A stretch of 64,000 nt of DNA from Phoronis australis (lineage: Eukaryota > Phoronida > Phoronidae): assembly GCA_002633005.1 (NCBI GenBank), contig NMRA01000946.1, positions 6,086 to 70,085 on the forward strand, given 5' to 3'. A model generated the notes under the pieces. The model was not told the origin of the DNA, did not search any database, and saw only the letters and a list, made by a program, of their open reading frames with translations. Shown here in pieces: positions 49,801 through 61,800 of the stretch. The number at the start of each line of letters is the position of its first letter. The first letter of the stretch is position 1. Made by a program: the position numbers and the translations under genes.

Positions 49801-52800
49801 GGATGATTGGGGATTTGCTGGTGCATTAATACCGGCCTCCCAAGACCATCCCCGTGACAGCAGAATGCGCAAAACTCCAGGGCTGACCTTGCCTGAAAGC
49901 ATATCGTTCGACGACATACGGGCACGGCCCCTTTTGGGTGACTTTTAACAGCATGGCCAAATCACTGCTTCGAGCTACCATTGTTGAACTCAGCCAGATG
50001 AGACTAATTCTGCTCAAAGGTGCGTCGATGAACCAGCAGCTTAACATCGGACTAGTATAAATTCAAGAAAACAACAACAGTTTTAAAACTTGAGATGTTT
50101 CGGTGTCATTTATTATTCAACACCATCCTCAGAAGTGATAATACAGTGACCACCTAGCTAGGCCCAGCGACAAGTAATGAAGCACAGATACAGTCAGTTA
50201 CAGGGAGTGACAATGAACTAGACCAACAATGACAACCTGTGGTGTGTCAGTTGCCTATTGAGATTGGGCTTGCACCAGCTGATGTGTAAAGCCTCACGAA
50301 TGTTAAGCTCCTTTGTTGTTACTGCCTGGTCTATTATTGCAAAGTCATTGAAACAGAGTTACATGCGAATTCCTGTCAGAATTTAGATGTTCCTTGTTCC
50401 TGGTTTTCAAATGGCGAACAGTTTCGCCTAAATAATGACACCGAAACATGTCAAGTTTTTAAACCGTTGTTGTTTTCTTGAATATATGCTGCTACTTGCT
50501 ATCATGGAGACTAATATAAGTAGAGCTGGTTAGTGATTCATGAGCCAGCGAAGTAATCTGCACGCTCATTAATCAAGACACCAGCTTGGCTAGGTACGAA
50601 AGATCAGAAAACAGCTTGATGAGGGTGGCGTTATCGAAAGACTCGCTGGTTCCCTGAGTACTTAGCCCAGCCAGCACGCAGGTATCACGCAGTGGTACGC
50701 GCTTTGGCATTGGTCGATGTAACCTCGGCAGTCATTGGTTAGCTTTACGACACCGTGAAAAATGGCGGACTGTGAACGATTTTTAGCCTTGTCATGCAAG
50801 TGGCGTCGCAGCAACTATTTTGTTTCTGCAGTGATGTTTAATAGCCGCGTGCTTGAAGCACATAGGCCTACATGTACCGAATAAACACATAGGCCTATCT
50901 GGCCGATTTAACCGGTGTGTTATTCATACTGTATAAACACAGGACACTATCGTAAACAAAAGTCATCGACAGTAGAAAGATGCGCAATCACAATTTCTAG
51001 GCTTCACATTTCCTGAACATAAATTTTAAGCACCGATTTGTCTGACTTTGTACAACAGAGCACATTTACACTTCCGTCCATCAGTCATGCGAGTTTATTT
51101 TCGTAAAGCGCTGCCTGTTGAGAATTCGACTAGCCAATCAGAAACACTGGTGTAAAAAAATTTTCCAAGGAAAATTAAGGAATACCTCTCCACCTAGCGG
51201 TACGCTAGTTGGCTGGGAGATTTCCAGACTGAACTTTCATCAACGCCGCCATAAGAATTTACAAAGATTATGGTATGGTTCTCCAGGTATAGGTGTGATA
51301 ACTTAGGGCACGTTGGATAGCCTCAAACTCCATCCGTGTACTACTTGTGTAGATCTGGTGGCAGCCACTGCCTTCCACAATGAAATTGTTTGCACAAAGT
51401 ATTTGCAGCATCGAAGAATCCATCTGTTGCTACTATGATGGCATCAAAACCGCCAAGCTGACAGCGCAATGTTTGGGCTACTTCAGGGCGCCATTCCTGA
51501 GCTTCCCTGTTGAAAAAGACGGTGACATTCGCAACATCAACCAATCGGCATGTTTGAATGTCACTTTCTAACCGATGGAAAAGTCAGAATGTTACTTTGC
51601 TCTGTTAACCCATTAGGTGTCACGATCAACCCACAATGCCATCTTACGTGACACTGGGAAAGTGTGTACCCATCAAGATCTACGAAATAAATAATGAGCA
51701 GTAACGGTCGACAACCCCCAAATTTGTTTAGTAAAATTTGAAAACTTACAAAGTCTGCTAAAACAGCAAGCGTGACCTCTGCTTTAGGAGCGTTACGCTA
51801 CAACTTAATGTTATCAAATTTATAGCACAAAGAGTGTGTGCTTTTAGTTAAATTCTGCTTTTGTCACTCGAGTAAGATGCCTATGATACATAAGAAGGTG
51901 ACAGAACGAGACGGAGCGAGAATTAATTGAAATCAAAACAAGGTTTGGTATCATTGCAATGACCAAAAATGAGCTTCTTAACTACCTCATTGTCATAAGC
52001 CAAGTTTAAAGAGAATAATCCCAACTTAAATTGTTAATATCTTTGTAAACTCGCAATTTTAAGCTTGCATCACCCTTAACAGTGATCAGGAATTGTTTTA
52101 GGTAGTTATGACATGTATTATTTGCTTCTAACATAACTGTTAAATAAATTGTATTTAGACGACTTTTTATCAGTTTTTGGCCGGCTCATTATTACGGATA
52201 TCATTAAAAATTGCGGTCGCTGTACGTGGCGGCTAGTAGTTGTGTAAATGTATGTAAAAACAATGCTTCCGCTTCTATTGTGTAAAAAGGCAAAACAACC
52301 CAGCACTGGTATCCCGCAACCTTCGAGAATTACAAAACCGTCGGTAGCATCTCTTCTTGATCACGTTCTTGGCATGAGCATTCGCTTATTTTTCAAAAAT
52401 TGTTGGAATACCCCAATACACATAACTATGCACAAAACGTTGAAAAAAGTTGTGCTTTACTCTCAAATTTCCTGAATTTCAGATCGTTACGTAATACTTG
52501 GAAACCATCGCGACGCTTGGGTGTTCGGAGCCATCGACCCGAACAGTGGATCCGCCTGTATGCTGGAACTAAGTCGTGCGTTTGGGGAAATGGTGAAGAA
52601 GGGTGAGTTCTATTAAAGTTACTGTAAGCTAGTTATAAAAGCCATCAACTGTCAATTTAATATTTTGCCATAGTTTATTGTATGCTGTAATTCAGCCGTA
52701 GATTATAATTACTTCTATTAATTATGATTCTGTTCTTCTCATACTATAAAATCTATCAATAATACAAAGGGAGGACTCTAACGCTGAGTTGTTTCAATTA

Positions 52801-55800
52801 TTCAGTGAATTTTGATCATGAACACCAATAGCTTACTTTGATAAAGCTAATCACACACACGATTTATAGTGGTGATATTTTTGGTGTTGCTCTTTTGATT
52901 CGTGTTCATTTTTGTAAATTAGTGTTGATCAGTAATTGCTTACCGAATCATCTAAACCCTTATTGTAATAACGGAAGTAAAATCAGTTACCGTGTTTGAC
53001 GTATTGCCGCGCCATTAGGCCCATGGGCGTCTGTGGGGAACTGTGCTTATATGGGAAACTTAGACGCATTCGCCAATATGGGAACCACTTGGATAAAAAA
53101 GACCGCGAAAAGGGCATTATTTCGGATGTAGGCCTAAAAGTGCAGCAATACGGTAGCATTTGAATTGTCTAGTTCAATATGGAACGTCAACCTATCTTGT
53201 GACAAACAGCGAATTTGAACGTTTTAACGTCAATCCTGAAATTTAATTTTCGAATTACTGTCAGGTACGTACATGTAGCGCACAAGCTTTTCAACTTCTA
53301 TGTATTGCTTTCTACATCTAGGATGGAGACCTCGGCGCACTATTGTATTTGCTAGCTGGGGAGCCGAGGAGTATGGGACACTTGGCTCCACCGAATGGGT
53401 AGAGGTAAGATGTAAAGAACAAATCTCTGGTCCCCCGTAAGCCCCCTGTGCTATTAAGAGGTTCGATTTATAATATGTCAAAAGCGGTAAAGTAATTGTT
53501 GTGTTTTGACATTGATTAACATTTGAATAATTTTAAATAACAAATTATTTAAATCGAAATATTTGATTTTGCGTCAAATTCTTGTTAAATTTTATCAAAT
53601 TTCAAAATTCCATCACATTGAACAACAGGCGCAACCTTGAATTTATTTAAAAAAACTGCTCTTCTTATATTGTTCACATCAATTAAAACATTTCACAATC
53701 CCAACATCACAACACAATCGCATGAAACGCCTATACATGTACTTCAGAAAGATTATGAAGACTCTTGATGCAAACACTGTAAAGTTTGTATATTTAGCCA
53801 CAGTGCGTAGAGAAAAATTCTTTGACTCGATACTTTGTACTTCACTGTGCTTGTATGTATGTTTGCTATTGTACTTTGGGCCTGTGGCCTCGAATGCCAT
53901 AAAGTATGGCATGGTGAAACATGAAACGCATCTAGCTAATCCTGAACTTGAAATGCAAAAAGCCGATAAAACGAATTCAGTTTAGCCAGACGTGCCTCTG
54001 CTTAGGTGTCTGTAACAAAAAAAACAAAACAAAAAAAAATAAGGAAACTAAACCTCAGATTTGCAGTAGACAAAGACCATAACGATAGATAAAACTTTGT
54101 CGAACCCATTAGAAGATACAACAATCAATTCGTTGTTTCCATTCGTCCAACATTGTACATGTAACAGTATTAAACTAAATTCGTTAATCCTATAGCTAAT
54201 CTTCAGAAACGGTTCTTACACTCAACAGTAGGTTATTACGACACTGTGGTAATGTGACTTTGAAAATTTGTGATCCTGAAGACATTGCTTGACCTTTCTT
54301 GTAGAACTACATAAAATCTCTTGCCGAGAGGACGATAGCTTATTTAAACGTAGACAGTGGATTTCAAGGTATGGAAAATTGTAGTGCAACGTTAAAGTCT
54401 CAAAACTAATTCTCATTTGACGAGAGTAATATGATGCATGTTCTTAACGAACAACAAAATGAATTTTGTTCTTGTAAACATAAACGGCATACGTTGCAAT
54501 TATAGTATGTGTGCAGATTTGACATCTTGTGCAGCGCGTGAAACGTGTCTCCTGTCAGAATGGAAAGGGCCTAGGTTCACTGAGAAAAATGTGTACATCT
54601 CGTAAGACGAGACTCTTCGTGAAAAACTAATACTGTTCTTGAGAAAATTTCTGCCCTAAATGGAATGTCATGACTTGTATTCTCACAGTTGTCTTGTTGC
54701 GCACCTGTTGAGTGTCTCACATGTCTTGATAGGTAACTACTCCATGAAAGCCAAGGGGATGCCATTACTGAATCACGTGTTGATTGAAAGTTCTAAAAAG
54801 GTAATGCACCTTTAATTTTCTACATAAAACAGAAGTCACAGGCCACTTTACACTATCTGACTGCCAATCAAACGATTTCAATAAGTGATAATAAGTAATG
54901 AACTTTGGTTGAGGCATAATGAAAACATATCAAAAGTACTCACAGCGAAAACAAAAGGGATCACCGAGAGGCTTTCGATAGTGATCCGCCATCTTGTCCC
55001 CTCTGACATGATGGCGCATCGTCATCGAAAGTCTCAGTGATTCTTTTAATGTTTCGCGGTGATTAAGTTTTAAGAATATTTTTATTATTGATTTCATTGA
55101 TGTAATTGCCTCATTTTGATCAATTACTTAAATATGCTGTGTCTGATAGCACACTCGATAAATTTGAGTGTTTTGCATAGATCCGGCCTTCAGAGCACTT
55201 CTTGGAAGCCGAAAGTCCAATAACATTGGTGTCGTTACTGTCGCATTGGTGTCGTTATTGTCGTATTGGTGTTGTTACTGTCACATTTCAAAAAGGTTTG
55301 TTATAACTATGTAATTATTTAGTCGTGAGGTTCGTTAATTGTTGAACTGAAATTTCTCTAAATCTGTTGCGCTGTTACGAGGTTTGTACTTGAAATGAAA
55401 TTTCTCAATGTCTGTTGCTTCGCCCTGAAGTTTTTGGTTTGTTTGTACGCACGCTACGGGTAGCATTTTGCGTTCTATCTACATGAAATTCGCATCCATC
55501 ATCTGTCTCATTATAATCTTGAGCACTGTTCTTTGGGAAAAATCGGACTGAACGTGGGAATCCGACAGCCAGTTTTCGCTTTAAACTTGACAAATTTGTA
55601 GCTCTGCGAACCTTTGAAGGTTTCTTTTGAAATTTGGTACTTGGATAAATCTCGTTATAGGCTATCTGCAGTGCTTCATCCGTTTTATCGCTTCGATCCT
55701 CTGTTCTCGAATTACTCGAGATTTACAGATGACTGACATCTGACACTGGTGCGTTTCTCAGGCCCCACCAACACGGGTAATATACCCGTCCTCCTGTTAT

Positions 55801-58800
55801 TCACACGACCAATGTATATGGACTATGCGTTTCACATCTGCTGCTGTCATCAGCACCATCGTCAGCCAGTGGCTTTTTGGCGGTGCTAGCGAAAGAGGGG
55901 GAAGTGGTTTCCAATGCTGAGGTCACTTTCGGCATTGGTGTCTTTTGTTTCATCGTCACGTCATCAGCATTTTAGTTATCGAAGGATGTCGGCTTTGCTG
56001 ATGCCAGCGGTATCGTTGTGGGCGTTGGACAGCCTTTTGGGTCGTCAGTGATTTTCTAGTTCTTTGCCTGTTAGCAACGACATTGCTAAGGACGTCGCCA
56101 TTAACAGTGTTGGATGCGACATTAACAACATCCATAACATTTTCGGCATTGACAGCTCGTCGATTTTGTTGATGTCGCTGGGGGGCAGTTGTTGAAATAT
56201 TCGGTGGCGATGTCGAGATATCCAAGGTTGCATACCCTCTCCCTCTGCTTCCGTGTCTCTCCACCCCCATCCCCCACCCGGCGCTTCTCTCTCCCTCTCT
56301 CTCTTGAGAGCAGTTGAGAGCGTTTGTCATCGATACGGACGCTGTTTTTGGAGTCATTCATTTACTTCCTTAATCAGTCGATTTCCATAGGATCTTAAGA
56401 GTAGGCTAATACAAGGCCAAGTGCATAGTGTGTAGGACAAGGTTTGCATCAGTGAAGGACAATTCCCGTATTCCGCACTTCGGCTCTTTCTAGTCGTGAG
56501 GTAAAATTATATTGGGTAAAATTATACTGATTGTACATGTACAACGGTGGCGCCGTGCGCACGACGGACTTCGCCGTGTTTTGTCTTCCAGAGCCGTCGG
56601 GGTGGGGTAAAATGTGACATCCCGCATCCATGGATATTTATCCAACTTATCTCACTTCATTGAATCTGCATTGTAGCCGACGACACAGCAGTAATACTTT
56701 TCCGGCACAATTTTAATATGTAAAATAGAAAGTATTCAGACGGCAGATGCCAACATGTGAATCTCCACAGGAGCAAAAGCAAGGCTGACCTACCTGCCGC
56801 ATCTGGAGATGTGCCGCTATTTCGCACCTCACGGGATGGGAGAGCGAACACTGCGGAAGGCGGGAATTAGTACACACTGTGAACAAGGGTTCCGATTCGT
56901 GCACTTGATAGTATGGCTAGCCTTCGGTACTAAGTTATTCAGTGACGTCATTTTATGACCAACAATGAGTCACAAGTACATCGGAGCCCTCTAATCCATA
57001 GTGGGAAATAGTCTGCACCGGTGCAGCGTAGGCCTGTGTTCGTTCTCTTGCATGTCAAAAGACAACTTTTGAAATCATTCAGTCCGCTTCTTGTCAGGAG
57101 ATAATTGGTATTTATTTGAAAACAAACCATCAAAAGAAATCAGAAAGCACGAACAAACTTTTCTAGACGGTAGAAATTTAGTAATCTTTACATGATGTGG
57201 GTACTACGCTTTTGTCTCTAGGTGTGAAATAGTGATTTATAGCGGAATTACATTGCACAGGTACCAAACCCTGACCCTTCAGAGGTGGCAAAGGGCAGAA
57301 GAACAGTTTATGACACGTGGGTGTTGCGGCAACCGAAACTGGACAAGGACGGGAAGAAATTGAATGTGCCCAGGTGAGTGATCGCTGAACCCGTCAGCCC
57401 CGCAGGGTTCGTTTCTTACGAGATGTATTGCGATATCACTTAAGACCATGTCTAGTCCCAATTAGGCGATTGAAATGAAAGTGCTTCGAGAATAAGCTTG
57501 GGACCATACTATCATAGATTAGCAAAATGGCCGCCAGACAAGGGGTCGATTGGCGAAGCCGAAATGTAGAGTTATGGGAGAAAATTCAGGGTATCTTTGA
57601 ATTCTCGCAGGTTTCCTACTTTAATTCCCAGAACGCAGCCTTGCCTCCCGTTCAGTAACGCTAGGGCCTCGCTAAAAAGCAAGACTTCGCGAGATTACGT
57701 GAGATATTGCCGTGCATTTTAAATGAGAACACGTGACTTTGACTAGGTCTTAGTTAGGTCCTAGCGTAGGTCCTAGGGTCTACTGAACGCACACCTGGTT
57801 TGCTTTTGAGATTAATGTCTTCGTTGTTAATAAACAATAACATGAATTCTCCAACAGGATGTTGTTCAGTTACCCGGCAATTTTAAGGCCGGAAGCCCAT
57901 TTTTCAGAAATAGTTTTCGTCAAGGCCCTTGTCATCATCCGCCTTCACGTTCAAACATGTGGGTCCAGGTCTGATGATTAACCTAATGCCCCTGTTACCT
58001 AGGCATTGTCACGGAGTGTTCGACAGCTCTAACCCTGGACCACGTTCTCTGTGAACCATTCAGAGACATAACAAACTAATGCTTTTTGTAAAATATTTGT
58101 ATGACTACTTGGATTTCTCTTATATGATGAAATTTTCCCTGGTTAGTGGAATCAAATAAATGTACTTGTCGATATAATGCATTGTCGTGTGTTCAGGATA
58201 CAGAAGATGGGGACCAACAGCGACTTTCGAGCGTTTGTTCATCTTGGAGGCATCCCGTCCTGCGACATAAGATATACATTCGATCACGCAAGTATTGATA
58301 CTTACAGTTTGTTCAGACACATTTCACTTGGTAATTCGGTTTTAGAACTTTGTTGTTGTCCTGTTAACAGTCACAAAGGGCAGCTTTTATTATACACTGG
58401 AATACCACACACGAACCGAAGAATACTTGAATCCAAACAAATATCTTACCTGTGATTTTGCAAATTACGAACTTTTTGTTAAATCTCTAATGCATCGGGA
58501 GGTTGACAAATTTCAGGAGGTTTATAGAGTTTTTGAGAAAATTGGTCAGTTTATATAACAACGTTCGTATTTGCAGACGCTGGATTTGACTACCTATCCG
58601 CTCTACCATTCAGCTTATGAAACCTTTTATTTGGTTGATCAAGTTTTGGACAAAGATTTCAAGGTAACTTATTCATCGTAGAGAAACAGTAACTAGTAAC
58701 TAGTAATAGTTTTCGTATACTTTGTCAAAAAAACAAAGGCACTTTCGGGTGTGGCGGCTCTCCAATATATACGCTTTTTGTCTAAAGGTTCACGAGGTGC

Positions 58801-61800
58801 CCTGGTTGTTCATGCAAGCAACGGCCAGCGATCGATCTATGACAAAGAGTGCTTCACACAAAACAAACTCATGACCTGTGCCACCTTTTAAAGGATACTA
58901 AGCCCTGTTTTGATGATTTCAACCATTCCGCGTCCTGTCACCTGCTAACGCGTCATTGACGTCAATCTTCAAAGATAAAAGCAGGAATCAACTAAAAACT
59001 GAAACCCGCTATCTCACAAATGGTACATTATGGTCCGTGGGGGGTGCCTTGTAATTAGCTAAAAGCTTACCCTTTAGCAGGCACTAAAATGTTTTGAAAT
59101 TTTCCTCGAAACTTTTGAGGATTAACGAGGGTTACAGAGCGTTATTTTGTTTCACAAAACTGGACAGGAAAGTCGTCTTTAGCATCTGTTACTAGGCCAA
59201 AACCGTATTTGCTATCCTTTAACGAATTTCACATGTAGGTGTGGACATCAAAAATAACTCGAACATCTATTGGACATTTAGCTGACAAATACCACCTGTT
59301 ATTTTAAATACACTACCGTGTATTTAAGAAACCATTAAAGGGGTTACACAGCCCTGTTCCGTCCAAGAAGCGACCACTGATCACTATGAAATTGGTCTCA
59401 GCCTGTTCCTTACTCAGATGAGAAGCGAATTTTGAGTTTTCAAAGAACTCACTGTTTGTGATCCCATGACGTCATGCAAGGTGTAGAGTCTTTTCACAAG
59501 CACCAACTACCTACCAGTTTTCTCGAAGCCCAGGTCTGGAGTTTTTTAGCACAACCCTAGAAATCGCTTTCGCATTGTATCCAGGTTCTCATTCACTCCC
59601 TTGTATACATTCACAAGTAAAACCGAGCTCAGAAGAGTAGGAGACATCTTTGTGCAATGCTCGATTGTCTTTCAGTAAAGCCAGGATTCGAGCCCGGGTC
59701 TCCCAAACGAGAATTCGCGGCTCAAACGTCACATCCAACTTGACTAAGGACAACTTGAGACCGATCTAACAATAGCGGTTAAGTGGTCTAAACCAAAAGT
59801 TGGTTTTTGTGTTGAAATGGAGCTGATAGCTGCTTCAAACAAACGATGAACACTTATTTGTGTCGTCCTCGGGTGTGTTTGTTATTTTTGACAGAATTTG
59901 TATGCTTTTCACTTTAGTTTTTAACGGCGACAACTCGATTTTGGGGCGAAATAGCTCGGTCATTGGCTGACGAACTGTTGCTACCTTTCGATGTAAAACA
60001 CTACAGTGAGGCCCTTCAAGATTTCACAGACAATTTCATGGACGGTTACGCGGATAAAATGAAACAAAATGGACTGCAGCAAGGATTAGGTAAACCAAGA
60101 GTGCGAGAACAAAACATTCTCAGGTTAAACTGTAATGGTACTTTGTGACGGTCATTTCCTGTTCTTTTTGCTTCATTACGAGTCTGAAAGGATTTGAAGA
60201 CGCGGTCTGTTCTTGAAATCTAGCAAACTAAGAAATTATATTTTTCTCGAAAGATTAGTGTATCAACGATGAAAACAAATCCCGCTTGTAAAGTAATATT
60301 TATACATCACAAACTACATTGTATGATGACGTAATATAGCCAACAGGTGGCGTGGGGACCAGACTTAAAAACGTTTATGATCTATATATCCGCCCTGATT
60401 CAAAGCTTACATATTTATGTAATATTTATAGAAATGACAACAGAAGAGCGAATGTTACTGGCGTTACCAAAACGTGTTTTTCTGTTTATCACACGACGTA
60501 ATCACTTGAACTTACACCTTATCAAATCAGACATATGCTGCGCTTCATTTGATGCTATCCTTATAAATAAAATGTCGACATCAGAATCGCAACAAGTTTA
60601 CCAGACATAATGAAGATGCTGTCCATGCGGCGACAGCCGTTGGCACAAGTCACCTTGGAGACCACCATCGACAGAAACGAAGGAGTTATGCAATTTTCCT
60701 ACGCTTCTAATGTTTTGTGCGTTATTGACATCTGATGGTCATGGTGGCTTTTAAGATTTGCTTTCATTGTCAGCACGGGTGACTACCCGAGGGCTATGTT
60801 TTTGAGAATCACTATTAAAAATCAGGAGTGGACCACTGGATTTCAACGGAGCTGTCAAAAGTAATCCAAACAATGCACACTTTTAAAATGCCCCCTTGCT
60901 TAACTCTTTTCTTTACGTTGTCAATTCATGTATTTAGAACAGCGCCGAGTTTTAACATGTATTCTTTGACTTTTTCGCTGACGTTTGTTCAGTATTATGC
61001 TTGTATTTCACAGATTTCTTGCGAAAAGCAGTCGCTAATTTTGGCAAGGCATGTGAAGATTTCTCGAACAGATTGAACGCGGTGAACAAAAAGGAGTAAG
61101 TTAAGAAATTGCTCAGTTCATCTGCAACAATTAACTTGTGCCAAACAGACGTCATCTGTGCTCTCTTTTGATAATTAACTCGAAATGCTGTATTTTATAT
61201 TTTGGTGTCAATTCAAATGCACATCCGATCCATAGAAGAAGCCAAAGAATCATCAATAATACAACTGTTTCACACATGAATGGCAATTTTATAAGGCTGA
61301 TAAATCTTTGAAGCAGTACAAGCAACCTCGCGTAACTCGTCATCGCATAACTCGTCAGTTTACACAAGTCGTTACTTTTTGTTGGTCTCGATTACACGCC
61401 CATTCATTACAACTAAGAGTTCGCGGTTAAGTCGTCGTTATCGCTTAACTCGTCACTCAAGTGTGAAATCTTTCCTGCCACTTAAAGTAACAATTTTTAC
61501 AAAAATCGTCACCAGTGGATTTGTGCTGTCAAGCGTATTCGCGACGAATATGATCGTGTTGCAGAGAGCTGTCAGATTTTTCTCCAATAAAAGAATTTTA
61601 CAGATTCAACGCGCATGCGTCTAATTGCAGAGCTTTGATGCATCTTCTCTAAGCGAAGCATTTGAGTAGAAAAATATTGCAAAAAACAAATTATTTTGCG
61701 TATTGGCGCATGCGCTTACTTGTAAGGTTTTACAGTAGTTTTTTATTGAAAATTTGGCCATATGGCAAAAGCCATGTACCATGAAATAAATTCCAAACGT

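Larger units (their letters stand above)
47054..52482 (+). other. Expanded intron 7 of copy B
   Basis: The 5.4 kb intron corresponds to a 483-base intron in copy A. It contains a Penelope-like 3' fragment (50056-50488), a possible further Penelope-type end near 47840-47880 (GCCGAAACGTCAGCGTC), and a minus-strand frame at 51341-51544 of unknown origin. The rest holds nothing I can identify. Confidence 0.6.

Noticed and set aside
51341-51544. Minus-strand frame that ends WLPPDLHK, vaguely like a retroelement RNase H region
   Set aside because: No catalytic pattern could be confirmed; similarity is too weak to call.
59680-59715. GGATTCGAGCCC, resembling a tRNA B box
   Set aside because: No A box or cloverleaf at a suitable distance; insufficient for a tRNA or SINE call.
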